Below, piece by piece: positions 1 to 12,059 of a stretch of 64,000 nucleotides of DNA. Position 1 is the first letter of the stretch; the number at the start of each line of letters is the position of its first letter. The DNA is from Glebionis coronaria. Taxonomy: Eukaryota; Streptophyta; Magnoliopsida; Asterales; Asteraceae. Position numbers and translations under genes: made by a program. Below the pieces are notes generated by a model, which was not told the origin of the DNA, searched no databases, and worked only from the letters and a program-made list of their open reading frames with translations. The DNA is taken from the NCBI GenBank assembly GCA_025667525.1, contig CM046882.1, positions 500,746,292 through 500,810,291 on the forward strand, given 5' to 3'.

Positions 1-2173
1 CATCCTCATCATCCTCACCACCATCGTCATCATCATCATCATCATCTTCTTCTTCTTCTTCTTCTTCTTCTCCTTCTTCTTCCTCTTCTTTTTCACCAGT
101 ACCCTCTTCCTGTTCACTATCATCTTTTTCCTCCTCAGGCAGAATGTGGTAAGGTACCACACTTCCAAACATTTTGAACAGCCGATCATCCTCCATAATA
201 GCATCGTTTAGTGACTTGTAGAGTGCCCGTTGAACTTTAGACTTATCAAAAGATCCAACTTCCCTCATACGAGCTTTAAGGATCTTCTTTAATTCAAAAT
301 CCGTCAAGTCATATGCATTTTTGTAGGCGGATTGAGAAGGATTGGATGACTTGATCATCAAGTTATCAGCCGCGAGTGTCTTCAACTCATCACGCAGTTT
401 TGGCATAAGGGATTCAACGGATTCTTTCACTCTCTCCTCAATAGAAGCTTCAAGAGTTTCTTTCTGCTCCTTGTAGTTATCCTTAATAGCTCGAAGTCTC
501 GTAAGTCGTGCTTCATACCTATCAGCTTCAGCCTTTTTGACCTGAGCAAGTTCTTCTGCATGAGCTTTACGTGTCAACTCCATATCTGCAGCGAACTTAG
601 CAAGCATCTCTTCTTGAGCTTTCTTAGATGCTTCTTCACTTTGAACTCATCTATGTAGCTCTTGGCGAAGTTCATCCATCTCTCTTTTTTGATTATCCGT
701 ATGTTTATCCAACATTTCTGCCATTACAAATACAGCCATTGAAGATGATGCAGAGCTACTCTGGGTTGGTTGAAGAGGCTCGGTTGTGACTACGGTACTA
801 AGGATGGGAGTTATTGGTGGTGGAAGGAATGGTGTTGGTACCGGTCGGGTTGGTAAGGGTTGAGTTACTAAAGGTTGAGTAGGTACCATGATTGTAGGAG
901 CACCGGACTCCTTTTCAACACTTGCTGAAACAGGGATGGATGTCTCCTTCGAAGTAGAATACCGTTCGGGTGATCCAAACTCATCAACATCATCTGGCTC
1001 CTCGTACTCTTCTTCAATATCTTTCTGTGCACCCGAACCACTACCGCCCGTGTCTCTCCTACTTTTTTCGATAGCCCTCTTCATTAACTTTTTCTCAGTC
1101 TTTCGAGTTTGCTCAGGAGTAAGATCGACATCAATATCTTCTTCATCGCGAATAACAAACTTGTCAGCCGTGCTCTTACCCTTCTTGGCTACGGTCTTTG
1201 GCTTTTTGGCTTTGGGTTCAGGTAAAGCTGTTTGCTTGCGTTTACCTTTGCTCTTAACCGTGGTAGATGAGTCTTCACCTGCTTGAATGCTTGCTCGTTG
1301 ATTCTCAGTTTCTTGTAGCAAGTTCTTGTAATCAGCAGATGCGATAATCTCATCTGTCAGGAGATGACTGGGAATGGGACCAGGGATAATAATATTGGAA
1401 TGAGTTTCTTGCCTTAAGTCCACCAAATCATCAGCATCCATTGTGTGATGACGGCTACCTGCACGCTTATCAATAGATGCATCGTTTTCCATAAAGTAAT
1501 GTATGATCAGCTTAATGAACCTAGGGTACTGGTAACTTTTAACCTTACCCTTCGTGTTTGTGAAGAGTTGAAAAGTAAACTCTTCCCACAGCAATGATGC
1601 ATAATCAATACCCATACCTCTGAACATACCATAAAACATCTTGATGATTGGCGGACGAACAACATCAAACCCAGTTGTTTTGGGTGTGAGACATCGGCTG
1701 AGAATACCAAAAATTGCTCTCCAAGGTTGACCCACTTTGGTTGTGGTAAACTCGGACATTATTCGTATGTCTGCACATCCAATGTTAGTGAACATCTCCA
1801 TGAGCTGGTTCTTGGTGGGGTTCGCTGAGTATGATAATCCTTTGGGTGCCTCCCGAAAACCAAAGATCTTGCGAAAGTCTGACACTGTGAGAGTTTGTTG
1901 CTTGTTGTCCAAGAGGAATGTGATCTTATTGGACGTCTTCTCCTTGGTTGCCCAAAATGCGTACATGTAATCGAAGGGTACCGAAGCACTTTTCCTTAGC
2001 GCATTCTTGAAGCGAGAATTGTCAAGAATGGCTGAACCTACCTTGAATCCATTGTGAGTAGAATGAGAGACCTCCTTCAACCGGTAGTTGTTTGGAATGA
2101 ACTTGAGGGTTTTAGCCTCGGCAATGGCTGCTGCTCTAGATTCTTGGATTTGTTGCACGGTTGGGTTAGTCAT
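1..2173 (-). pseudogene. ORF3 of Copia Y, premature stop, runs off the left edge
   Basis: The reading frame starts at the ATG at 2173, which follows a good splice acceptor, and matches ORF3 of X nearly throughout. It contains a conserved N-terminal region of about 260 residues, a Lys-rich linker, a Pro/Thr-rich stretch, then a coiled coil. A TGA at 649-647 replaces the CGT Arg codon present in X. After it the same frame stays open to base 1 and encodes the coiled coil, the conserved YDLTDFELKKILKARM segment and a run of Glu/Asp. A 508-residue truncated product is possible. Function is unknown; the position after pol is where SIRE-type elements keep an env-like ORF, but no signal peptide or membrane segment is visible here. 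Confidence 0.75.
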
Positions 2174-2178
2174 TGTTT

Positions 2179-3162
2179 CTGCTTAAGAATAAAACACAAA
2201 AGTTGATACATACAGATATGGATATCATGATGAGTTTATACCTAAGCATTATACAAAAGACATAATCCCTTAGATTGTTAAGACACTCAAACATCCTTCA
2301 TTAGAATAAACATTTAATTCTGAATAAACCTCAATTCGGAATATTCATTCTATGCGGAATATTCAGCCTACCCGAAATAATCATTCTATGCGGAATATTT
2401 TGTCTACCCGGAATATTTATCCTATGCGGAATAATCACTCTTACCCGGAATAATCTTCCTATGCGGAATATTCAGCTTACCCGGAATAATCATTCTATGC
2501 GGAATATTATGTCTACCCAGAATAAAACAACTACCCGGAATAATCATCCTATGCGGAATATTCAGCCTACCCGGAATAATTCTTCTATGCGGAATATTAT
2601 GTCTACCCGGAATAAAACAACTACCCGGAATAAACATCCTATGCGGAATAAATGTCTACCCGGAATAAAACATCTACCCGGAATAAATATCCTATGCGGA
2701 ATAAATGTCTACACGGAATAATTCTTCTATGCGGAATAAATGTCTACCCGGAATAAAACATCTACCCGGAATAAATATCCTATGCGGAATAAATGTCTAC
2801 ACGGAATAATTCTTCTATGCGGAATAAATGTCTACCCGGAATAAACCTTTACACGGAATAATTATTCTATGCGGAATAAAACATCTACCCGGAATAACTT
2901 CTTCTATGCGGAATGTTTTTGGCTGTTTATTCGGAACGACTAAAAAACACCTAATGATCTTTCAAATAAGCGCGAATGTTTGTTTTAAACGTTCTAAAGG
3001 CCATCTATCTTAGTTTTGTTCTATTCCGAGTGAAACCCAGGCAAAACCCCCAAATCACATAACCCTAATTAAGCAGAAACCCTAGTTTGATTTATCTTAA
3101 TTAACATGAGTTAATTGATTTGATTTAAAGGGAAAATTCTACAAATTAACTGATGATTATAC
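2179..3162 (-). other. Candidate 5'-UTR intron upstream of ORF3 (Y)
   Basis: On the minus strand the donor reads AAACAAG|GTATAATC (exon ends at 3163) and the acceptor reads TTCTTAAGCAG|AAACA directly before the ORF3 ATG. X has matching signals at the equivalent places. The interval of about 0.98 kb contains the whole CGGAA array. Splicing is inferred from consensus only. Confidence 0.5.
2325..2935. repeat. CGGAA tandem array 1 (Y, before ORF3)
   Basis: Plus-strand units alternate between CTATGCGGAATA and CTACCCGGAATA, separated by 6-12 variable bases such as TTC, AAC or ATGT. The unit spacing is mostly 17-20 bp. The core CGGAATA is nearly invariant while spacers drift. The array lies inside the predicted ORF3 intron. 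Open frames across it are artefacts of the repeat. Confidence 0.9.
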
Positions 3163-3224
3163 CTTGTTTAATCGAACGAAACGGATTGTGAGATGAAAAA
3201 CGAGAGTTTGTGAATGCTTTGTGT

Positions 3225-3330
3225 GTGTTTGTATGTGTGTTAATGGCGGCAGAAAGAAAATGAATGGAAACAGTGAATGATGAAAAACGGGGGGGGGGGG
3301 GGGGGGGGTGGTTTGACTTAGGTCAAAATT
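3225..3330 (-). promoter_or_regulatory. Promoter-like block before ORF3 (Y): W-box pair, C20 run, GCC-box
   Basis: The plus strand shows a run of 20 G (3289-3308), then TTTGACTTAGGTCAAA, an inverted pair of W-box cores (TTGAC). On the minus (transcribed) strand this is followed by the C run, a CT-rich stretch and GCCGCC. The same order is kept in X at 12060-12140. No clear TATA box was seen. A separate promoter for ORF3 is inferred. Confidence 0.4.
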
Positions 3331-3597
3331 CAACTTTCCTCCTTAGACATTTTAAATCCCTACACTTTTCTTTTCTTTTCCTTGTTTCTAACCATTGTTA
3401 AAATTTTGCCAACTTAACCTTCACACAACTTAAGCATCACAACCTATTAGCAAATCTTCAAGATCTTAAAGCAAATTCTATCACATTGAGCGAGCACGAG
3501 TCGTATTCTAAATCAAGACCACACATAAATCATTTAGCCAATTAATTTTCCACAAACACTTTTGAAAATCGTTTTGATGACGAAGATGAATTTAATA

Positions 3598-4258
3598 TTT
3601 TCTCCCCCTTAAACGATGACCCGTTTTCTATTTAAAGAGCTGTAGTCATTGTTTAAAGAGTCAAATATTGATGAAAGCATTTCCAATTAATATCTTGAAA
3701 AAGATTGATTCGTGGTGGCAATAAGATTTCTCTTATTTAGACAAATTAATGCACTGAGACGTACACTAACTCGTGTTAGACCAAGTTGTAAAGTAAACTT
3801 GATCCCTTTGCATGATTTGGCTTGTAAATCATGCCCGAGAAAATTAATTCCCGTTGTGAGCCAACGTTTTCCAAGGAAATACGTGACTTTAATGCGAAAA
3901 CCGGGTTGCAGTCTGAAATAACTACAAGCCATTATGGGCATGTTTTAAAAATGTACAACTTTTATACGGACTCTATTTATGGCGCCGTGTCAATATTGAT
4001 CGACATTTATAAAGCCGTAAATATTACCGTACTAAAAGACATGCCCGATTTAAAAACGAAAAATATTTTTGGTTTTTCTTGATTTTATAATTTTTATGGT
4101 TTTTCTAGGTTTTATATTTTTTATGGTTTTTCTTGGTTTTATATTTTTTATGGTTTTTCTTGGTTTTATATTTTTGTATTTTTCTTTTGTGGTTTATATA
4201 TATATACGATAATATACATGATCACGAACAAAGGATACGCATGAATAGTTTACCACCA
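3598..4258 (-). other. 3' spacer of Copia Y pol with polypurine tract and short tandem repeats
   Basis: This region lies between the pol stop and the ORF3 promoter-like block. At its low end the minus strand reads TTTAAGGGGGAGAAAA, a typical LTR-element polypurine tract, although no LTR follows it in either copy. At about 4070-4180 there are three to four copies of a unit of about 30 bp, TTTTATGGTTTTTCTTGG plus a TTTTATAT tail. X has the same spacer at 12419-13050. No gene was seen. Confidence 0.7.
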
Positions 4259-7200
4259 CTATTCAGCTGATTCTTCTGCCAATTCTTTGAGAGTCGCTGG
4301 AGTGAATGATTTAATGCCAAGCTTGTCGATCAAAAACTCGATTCGTCCTCGATCTAAGGCTTTGGTGAACATATCTGCCAGCTGATACTCAGTAGTGACA
4401 AAATACAGCTCGATCACTCCGTTCTCCACCTGCTCTTTAATGAAATGGTAGCGAATGTCTATGTGCTTGGCCTGGGAGTGTTGAACATAGTTGAAGCAAA
4501 GGGCAATGGCGCTCTTGTTGTCACAATACATCGGGATTTTGTTGAATCCCAAACCGTAGTCAGTTAATTGTGATCTCATCCAAAGGACTTGAGCACAACA
4601 ACCGGACATGGCGATGTATTCAGCCTCCGTGCTAGAAATTGCAGCGCTTTTCTGCCTTTTTGAAGACCAACTGATCAATCTATCTCCAAGGAGTTGCACA
4701 GATCCAGAAGTGCTACGCCTCGTGTCTTGACACCCAGCATGATCGGCATCTGCGTATGATATTAAAGCAATAGAGGAATCTTTCGAATACCATAGACCAC
4801 GATGAAGTGTTCCTTTGAGATACCGAAAGATCCTTTTAACAACATGTAGGTGCTTTTCGGTAGGCTGAGCCTGATACCGGGCACACATGCATACGGCAAA
4901 TTGCAAATCAGGCCTGCTAGCAGTCAGATAGAGAAGGGTGCCGATCATCCCACGGTAAAGTTTTGGATCGACAATAGTCCCATTCCTATCTTCATCTAAC
5001 TTGGATTTCTCCACCATTGGAGTGTCCACGGGGTCACAATTTTCAAAGTTATATTTCTTTAAAGATTCTAGAGCATATTTGGATTGATTAATAAAGATGC
5101 CTCTGGGATTCTGAGAAATCTGTAATCCTAAGAAAAATGAAATTTTTCCCATCATTGACATCTGAAAGCGTGTGGACATTATCTTCTCAAAGCGTTGTGA
5201 CAATTCTATGTTAGAGGCAGCAAATATTATATCATCAACATGAATTTGTACCAGAAGCATGTCGTTGTCCTCCTTGAGAGTGAATAGAGTGGGGTCCACC
5301 TTGCCTTTGGAGAAGCCTTCTGAGATGAGATATCTTGAAAGGAGATCATACCAAGCACGTGGAGCTTGTTTCAACCCATAGAGAGCCTTCTTAAGCTTGT
5401 ACACATGATTAGGAAACTCCGTGCTAACGAACCCATCCGGCTGACTAACATAGACTTCTTCCCTTAGTTCACCATTCAAGAATGCCGTCTTCACATCCAT
5501 TTGATAGACGATCATGTTCATATGAGCAGCATACGCAAGGAATAGTCTAATAGCCTCCAATCTTGCAACAGGAGCAAAATATTCTTCAAAGTCTATACCC
5601 AAGGCTTGTTTATATCCTCTAGCAACCAATCTAGCCTTATTCTTCAATACTGCACCCATCTCATCAAGTTTGACCTTATAAACCCATAACAAAGTAAGGA
5701 TCTTAACCTTGTCAGGGAGAGGAACTAATTCCCATACTTCAAGTCTTTGGAATTCATTTAGTTCCTCCTGCATGGCTTCAATCCAAGATGATTGAGTCAT
5801 AGCTTTTTGCCAATTTTTAGGTTCAACTTCAGAGAGAAATGCATCAAAGTAGCAATAGAGTGCACTCTCTTGTAATTGATGGCGTGTAGAGACTGGTCGA
5901 TCGAGATTCCCAATGACATTCCTAATTGGGTGATCTTTTGTCCATTTGGTGCTATGTTTTTCAATCCTAGGTGGTCTGGAGTGAACAATAGAAGGAGTTT
6001 CTTCTGAGGTAGACGCGGCTGAAGGGTTTTCAGGTATCGCTACACCAAAGAAAGGAAGCTCTTGTAGGTGAGCATATTCCAAATCATGATCAATAGAATC
6101 CTCTTCAACATCATTAGGCACAAGTAAGGGTGACGATTCAGGTGTAGTTTAAGAATCACTTGGTAAAGGTGCATCTGGTTCAATGTTAATTGAAGATGCA
6201 TTAGATAAAGCTTCATTTGCTTGAGCAACAACTTCAGGAATTAGAGCTATCACTACAGGTGCTGGAACTTCATCATTTGGGGGATCAAAGAATTCATCAA
6301 ACAACGGTTGAAACAGTTTATCCCACTCGGGCCTTGTAGGTGGTAAAAATGATGTAGAAGTAGGATTATTGGGAACTAATCCGGAACTAATAGCACCGGT
6401 TCCCATCTCATGAAGCGCGGGTTCAGAGCTGCGTTGCTCAGAAGCCATCGCTGTCAGCTCATCGAAATCTGCGTCCATAGTTTCCACAATCTTACCAAGA
6501 CGACGGTTGTAAATTCGGTATGCTTTCTTGGAGGGTGAGTAGTCAATGAAAATACCTATATCGGCTTTCGGTTGAAGCTTGCCCAAGTTCTCACTATTAA
6601 TGTTTGGATAACAAAGAGCACCAAACACATGAAAAAATGAAACATCGGTTTTACGGTCATGTAGAAGCTCGTAAGGTGTTTTTCCATGGCGTTTCCGAAT
6701 GATAGAACGGTTTTGGGTGAAACATGCAGTAGATATAGCTTCTGCCCACAAGAACAATGGAGCGTTCGCATAAATTAGCATAGTCCTAGCAGCTTCCATA
6801 AGCGTACGATTCCGTCTTTCAACGACACCGTTTTGTTGTGGAGTGCGTGCAGCGGATGTTTCATGTGAGATACCAACTCCTTCATAATAATCACGAAGAG
6901 TCTGGTTGACGAACTCTGTTCCATTATCTGTACGAATACGGCGGACAGTAGTATTTAAACGTACCTGAATGAATTTCAGAAAAGTGATGATAGCCTTCGG
7001 TGCTTCATCCTTTGTACGTAAAAATCTAACCCATGTAAACCTGGAGAAATCATCCACAATAACGAGAATGAATTTCTTACCGCTCACACTTTCAGTTCTC
7101 ATTGGCCCACAAAGATCCATATGCAAAAGATGAAGTTTTTCTTGATTGGTGTCTTCAGCATTGGGCTTGTATGATTTCTTGGTACTTTTCCCCCTTGAAC

Positions 7201-7301
7201 ACGCGGAACATAAATGATCCTTGTGAAATTTGAGCTTTGGAAGACCACGAACTAATTCGTTTTTAGCCAGATGATTAATAGCATCAAAGTTAAGATGAGA
7301 T
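4259..7301 (-). pseudogene. Copia Y pol, second part: integrase, reverse transcriptase, RNase H
   Basis: This is the continuation of Y pol after the nested insertion. It starts in the pre-integrase region ([14 protein letters not shown]) and holds the HHCC cysteines, the integrase core ([22 protein letters not shown] supply D, D, E), reverse transcriptase with HVDD in place of the usual YVDD, and RNase H ([16 protein letters not shown]). The frame is broken once: a TAA at 6151-6149 replaces a CAA Gln codon in the linker between integrase and reverse transcriptase. The same frame continues to the stop at 4259. Because its N-terminal part is now 15 kb away, the piece cannot make a full Pol. Confidence 0.88.
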
Positions 7302-10300
7302 CATTTGCGATTACATGTTGAGGTAACACTTGATTCACAGGACGGGTTAAATTGAGCTTCCTCTGATAGCTTTCGACTCCCAACTGAAGATCTTCAACTC
7401 GTGTCTTGATGACAACGCTTCGTGTGAACATACGAAGTGCTGTATTCAAAGCAATGAGATCTTCACGAGGAATATGGGTGAGTTGATCTCTGGTCATCAG
7501 AAGCAGCATATCTTCAATATCCTCAAGGCGAATGATGGAAAAATCTCCCTGCTGGATTTTGTATTCCCTGTCATCCTCCCTTTTCAAACGAATCTCCGTC
7601 ACATGATAGTAGCCATTCTTGGCTTCTGTTTTCATCCCTAAAATGCTGGAGATGCGGATATCGGATCTAACTGAGCTTCCAGAATTGACTAAGCAGCAAC
7701 ACCTGTACGCCCTTCTGACTCGTTCGTCCCAATGAGATGCACCTATGACAGCATACATATCATAATTACGATTTATCTTAGGGACCCAGAGTCGGTTTAC
7801 CTTTTCCTCGATGAAGGGTATTGTCCCCCAGTTGGCAGCTTTCAGCAATGTCAGGGATGTTGCGTACTTTGATGACCCCTTCAGTAGATACACCAGATCA
7901 TTGGTGACAAAGAAGTCAAGAGCAATCTGATTATCTTGATCCATTGGAGGTGGAGCTCTTTCTGATTCATGAAGACCTGGCCGTTGAACGGTATTCAGAG
8001 CCTTCAGGATCTCCTCGGCATAATATTCGAACTCCATTTGGGGCAACCGGGTTTTGGCGCGAAGTCTTTTATCCTTCAGTACTTTCTTCACCAATGATGG
8101 AGTAACCGAAGTCTTATACTCATGAGCAAGAAATGCACATAAGTCAATCGGACTTCGGATACGAAGGTACAAGACTTCTTTGTCGGCGTCGGTGATCGGA
8201 TCATACTGCGCCGCTGCCATGATCCAAGCCTGTGGTGGAGCAGTCTCGTCGATTTCCAACGTGTCCTCCCAGTTCCTTGTGCTTGGTTCAGGAATAGTAG
8301 ATTGTGGGTTTTGTTGCAGAGGAGTAGAGACATGAACATCTGCTTGTTCAGATTCAGGCATTTCAGCAGTGTCATGGACGGGTGAGTGTTGTGCAGCTTC
8401 TGGTTCGGTAACCGATTCTGCAATCACAGGAGTAACAACACAAGAACTAACGGGGTTAGTGGTAACAGGTATTGATTTATGGATAAATGTACCAGGAATA
8501 GATGACCCTGTAGTGGCATTCACGTCATGGCGCCACTTCGATCGTCTGGATTCCGTGGATGTAGACTTCTCCTTTGGTGCTGCATCTTTCTTTGACTTGG
8601 TGCCCGACTTAACCACTTTCTTTGAGCTGGCGCCCTTATCCCCTTTCTCACGCTGTTCACCTTTATCCGCATTGCTCCCCTTAACACTCTCCTGGTGACC
8701 ATCACCACCATCATTACCATAATTATCATCATCTCCATCCTCATCATCATCATCCTCATCCTCATCCTCATCTTCATCATCATTATCACTATCGTCCTCA
8801 TCATCCTCATCATTCTCATCCTCATCCTCCTCCTCATTCTTATCTTCTTCTTCTTCTTCTTCTTCCTCTCCACCAGTACCCTCGTCTTCCTCACTCTCTT
8901 CCCGTTCTTCTTCAGGGAGAATGTGGTAGGGTACCACACTTCCAAACGTCTTGAACAACCTATCATCCTCCATGATAGCGTCATTCAGGGATTTGAAGAG
9001 AGCCCGTTGTTTCCTCGATTTATCAAACGAACCAAGTTCCTTCATTCGAGCCTTAAGGATCTTCTTCAGTTCAAAATCCGTCAAGTCATATGCGATCTTG
9101 TAGGCGGCTTCTGAAGGATTGGATGACTTGATCATCAAGTTATCAGCAGCAAGCGTCTTCAAGTCATCACGCAGTTTAGGCATTAAGGATTCAACGGAGT
9201 CTTTTACTTTCTGCTCAATAGTAGCTTCAAGAGCGTCTTTTTGCTCTTTAAGGTCATCCTTAATAGCTTTAAGTCTTGCAATTCGTGCTTTATGCCTATT
9301 AGCTTCATCCCTTTTTACCTGAGCAAGTTCCTCTGCATGAGCTTTACGTGTAGCTTCCATGTCTGCAGCGAACTTGGCAATCAACTCTTCTTGAGCCTTC
9401 TTAGATGCTTCTTCACTTTGAGCACGTCTTTGTAGCTCTTGGCGAAGTTCATCCATTTCGCTCTTTTGTTTATCCATGTGTTTATCCAACATCTCGGCCA
9501 TCACTATTGCTGCCATTGCAGATGTTGCAGAGCTGCTCTGGGTTGAGGGAATAGGCTCGGTTGTGACTGCGGTGCTAAGGATGGGCTTTGGTGGTGGTGG
9601 AGGAAGTGGTGTAGAAACCTGTTTGGTTGGTAAGGGTTGAGTTGGTGGAGGTTGATTTGTTAAAGGTTGAGTAGGTGGAGGAGGTGGTGTAGAAACAGGG
9701 ATTGATGGCTCCTTCGAAGTGGAATAATTTTCCGGTGACCCAAACTCATCAACATCATCAGGGTCCATGTACTCATCCTCAACGTCTACTCTTACACCTG
9801 AACCACTACCACCAGTATCTTTCCTACTCCTTTTAATGGCTATCTTCATCATTTGTTGTTCAGCTTTATCAAGAGTAGGATCAACAATGTTTTCTTCGTC
9901 ACGCAGACGCATCTCATCAGCCTTACCCTTTCCTTTCTTACCCTCTGTCTTCTTCTTCTTGGTTTTGGGCTCAGGTAAATCTGCTTGCTTCCTTTTACCT
10001 TTGCTTTTAACCGTGGTAGATGAGTCTTCACCTGCTAGAAGGCTTGCTCGTTGTTTCTCAATTTCCGTGAGCAAGTTCTTGTAATCATCAGATTCAATGA
10101 TCTCATCGGTCAGAAGATGACTGGGAATGGGACCAGGAATAACCGTATTCGAATGAGTCTCCTGCCTTAAGTCTACCAAATCATCATCATCTATCATGTG
10201 GTGACGACTACCTGCAAGCTTGTTAATGGATGCATCGTTTTCCATAAAGTAATGTATGATCAACTTAATAAACCTAGGGTACTGGTAAGTTTTGATTTTA

Positions 10301-10929
10301 CCCTTTGTGTTAGTGAAGAGTTGAAAAGTAAACTCCTCCCACAGCAGTGATGCATAATCAATACCCATACCTTTGAACATACCATAAAACATTTTGATGA
10401 TCGGTGGACGAACAGCATCATACCCAGTTGTTTTGGGTGTCAAGCATCGGCTAAGAATCCCAAAAATAGCTTTCCATGGTTGACCAATTTTGGCAGTAGT
10501 AAACTCAGACGGGGTTCGTATGTCAAGACATCCAATGGCGGTGAACATCTCCATCATCTGGTCCTTGGTTGGGTTGGGTGAATATGATGGTAGACCTTTG
10601 AGTATCGGTCGAAAGCCAAAGATCTTCCTGAAGTCTGACACAGTAAGCGTCTGCTGCTTGTTGTCCAAGGAAAAAGTGATCTTGTTCGACGTCCTCTCTT
10701 TGGTAGCCCAGAACTCGTAAAGGTAGTCATAGGGCACCGAAGCACTTCTCCTTAGCGCATACTTGAAGTGAGATTTATCAAGCATGGCTGTAGCTACCTT
10801 AAAGCCATTATGGGTAGAGTGAGATACCTCCTTCAGACGGTAGTTGTTTGGAACAAACTTTAGAGTCTTGGCTTCAGCAATGGCGGCGGCTCTGTCGTCT
10901 TGTAGTTGTTGTACGGTAGGGTTAGTCAT
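7252..10929 (-). CDS. ORF3 of Copia X, C-terminus replaced by out-of-frame Y pol sequence
   Basis: A 1225-residue open frame starting at the ATG at 10929, five bases after a splice acceptor. Order: conserved N-terminal domain (about 1-260), Lys-rich linker, Thr/Pro-rich region with poly-Pro runs (about 415-470), Glu/Lys/Ala coiled coil (about 490-620), a conserved YDLTDFELKKILKARM segment, an Asp/Glu tract of about 60 residues (about 680-745), Ser/Lys-rich linker, and a C-terminal domain containing RVEDLQLGVESYQRKLNL. That last segment and the general plan resemble predicted retroelement proteins of Asteraceae (recognised from memory). From about residue 1210 the frame reads Y pol DNA in the wrong frame, so the native C-terminus is lost. 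Biochemical role unknown. Confidence 0.75.
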   Translation of the reverse strand: MTNPTVQQLQDDRAAAIAEAKTLKFVPNNYRLKEVSHSTHNGFKVATAMLDKSHFKYALRRSASVPYDYLYEFWATKERTSNKITFSLDNKQQTLTVSDFRKIFGFRPILKGLPSYSPNPTKDQMMEMFTAIGCLDIRTPSEFTTAKIGQPWKAIFGILSRCLTPKTTGYDAVRPPIIKMFYGMFKGMGIDYASLLWEEFTFQLFTNTKGKIKTYQYPRFIKLIIHYFMENDASINKLAGSRHHMIDDDDLVDLRQETHSNTVIPGPIPSHLLTDEIIESDDYKNLLTEIEKQRASLLAGEDSSTTVKSKGKRKQADLPEPKTKKKKTEGKKGKGKADEMRLRDEENIVDPTLDKAEQQMMKIAIKRSRKDTGGSGSGVRVDVEDEYMDPDDVDEFGSPENYSTSKEPSIPVSTPPPPPTQPLTNQPPPTQPLPTKQVSTPLPPPPPKPILSTAVTTEPIPSTQSSSATSAMAAIVMAEMLDKHMDKQKSEMDELRQELQRRAQSEEASKKAQEELIAKFAADMEATRKAHAEELAQVKRDEANRHKARIARLKAIKDDLKEQKDALEATIEQKVKDSVESLMPKLRDDLKTLAADNLMIKSSNPSEAAYKIAYDLTDFELKKILKARMKELGSFDKSRKQRALFKSLNDAIMEDDRLFKTFGSVVPYHILPEEEREESEEDEGTGGEEEEEEEEDKNEEEDEDENDEDDEDDSDNDDEDEDEDEDDDDEDGDDDNYGNDGGDGHQESVKGSNADKGEQREKGDKGASSKKVVKSGTKSKKDAAPKEKSTSTESRRSKWRHDVNATTGSSIPGTFIHKSIPVTTNPVSSCVVTPVIAESVTEPEAAQHSPVHDTAEMPESEQADVHVSTPLQQNPQSTIPEPSTRNWEDTLEIDETAPPQAWIMAAAQYDPITDADKEVLYLRIRSPIDLCAFLAHEYKTSVTPSLVKKVLKDKRLRAKTRLPQMEFEYYAEEILKALNTVQRPGLHESERAPPPMDQDNQIALDFFVTNDLVYLLKGSSKYATSLTLLKAANWGTIPFIEEKVNRLWVPKINRNYDMYAVIGASHWDERVRRAYRCCCLVNSGSSVRSDIRISSILGMKTEAKNGYYHVTEIRLKREDDREYKIQQGDFSIIRLEDIEDMLLLMTRDQLTHIPREDLIALNTALRMFTRSVVIKTRVEDLQLGVESYQRKLNLTRPVNQVLPQHVIANDLILTLMLLIIWLKTN

Positions 10930-10934
10930 CGTCT

Positions 10935-11975
10935 CTGCTTAAGATAAAAACACAAAGGTTGATACAAACAAGTATGAATATCATTATGACTTTAAACCTA
11001 AGCATTGTACATATGACATAATCCCTTAAGCTTTGAAATCATTCAAACATCTTCTATTCGGAATAATTAGCCTATGTGGAATAAAATCCCTATTCTGAAT
11101 AAAGGTCTATTCGGAACATTTGGCTATGTGGAATAAAAGTTCTATTCGGAACATTTGGGCCATGCGGAAAAAATTCCTCCATTCGGAACATTTGTGCTAT
11201 GCGGAAAAAATTCCTCCATTCGGAACATTTGGGCTTATGCGGAACATTTCCTATTCGGAACATTTCCTATTCGGAACATTTCCTATTCGGAACATTTCCT
11301 ATTCGGAACATTTCCTATTCGGAACATTTCCTATTCGGAACATTTCCTATTCGGAACATTTCCTATTCGGAACATTTCCCTATGCGGAACTTTTTCCCTA
11401 TGCGGAACTTTTGCCCTATGCGGAACTTTTTGCCCTATGCGGAATTTTTTGCCCTATGCGGAACTTTTTGCCCTATGCGGAACTTTTTCCTTATGCGGAA
11501 CTTTTTGCCCTATGCGGAACTTTTTGCCCTATGCGGAATTTTTTGCCCTATGCGGAACTTTTTGCCCTATGCGGAACTTTTTCCTTATGCGGAACTTTTT
11601 GCCCTATGCGGAACTTTTTCCTTATGCGGAATTTTTGCCCTATGCGGAACATTTTGCCCTATGCGGAAAATTTCCCCTATGCGGAACTTTTGCCCTCTGC
11701 GGAAAAACTTTCTATTCGGAAAAAATTTCTCCATGCGGAAAGTTGTTCTTACGCGGAATGTTTTTGCAACACTTATATTTTTCTAATTGAGCATGCAATC
11801 AAGTGATTCAAGTGTTCTAAGGGACAAATCTGGGCAATTAGACCTATTCCGAATATAACCCAAGCAAAACCCCCAAATAATTAACCCTAATTAGACATTA
11901 ATTTGATTCGTTTTGATTTACCAATTAAGCAGTTAATTAAAGTGTTATGCTTGACAGATTAAACCAATTTATTAC
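10935..11975 (-). other. Candidate 5'-UTR intron upstream of ORF3 (X)
   Basis: Minus-strand donor CAAAAAG|GTAATAAA and acceptor ATCTTAAGCAG|AGACG just before the ATG. It corresponds to the Y interval at 2179-3162 and again encloses the complete array. Inferred from consensus signals and conservation between the two copies. Confidence 0.5.
11055..11765. repeat. CGGAA tandem array 2 (X, before ORF3)
   Basis: Two sub-arrays. About nine near-identical units of 16 bp (CTATTCGGAACATTTC) occupy about 11245-11375. They are followed by about twenty units of 17-20 bp of the type CCCTATGCGGAACTTTTTG up to about 11700. The homogeneity of the first block suggests recent slippage or unequal exchange, compared with the older alternating form in Y. 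All three plus frames are open over about 600 bp only because the units lack stop codons. Confidence 0.92.
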
Positions 11976-12059
11976 CTTTTTGATGATCTTGAACAAGAGA
12001 TGTTGATTGTTTTCGTGTTTGTGTGATTTCCGTTAGTATGTGTGTAAGCTTTGTTAATG

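Noticed and set aside
2325..2935. Resemblance to a CRISPR array (short regular repeats with variable spacers)
   Set aside because: Repeat core is only 7-12 bp, spacers are 6-12 bp, the host is a plant retroelement, and no cas genes exist.
8695..9114. Plus-strand ORF with a long Ile/Leu/Phe-rich stretch, like a membrane protein
   Set aside because: It is the antisense shadow of the Asp/Glu tract of ORF3.
11120..11806. Three long overlapping plus-strand ORFs rich in repeated FGT, MRN and YAEL words
   Set aside because: They are open in all three frames because the array units contain no stops; no start context, no domain.
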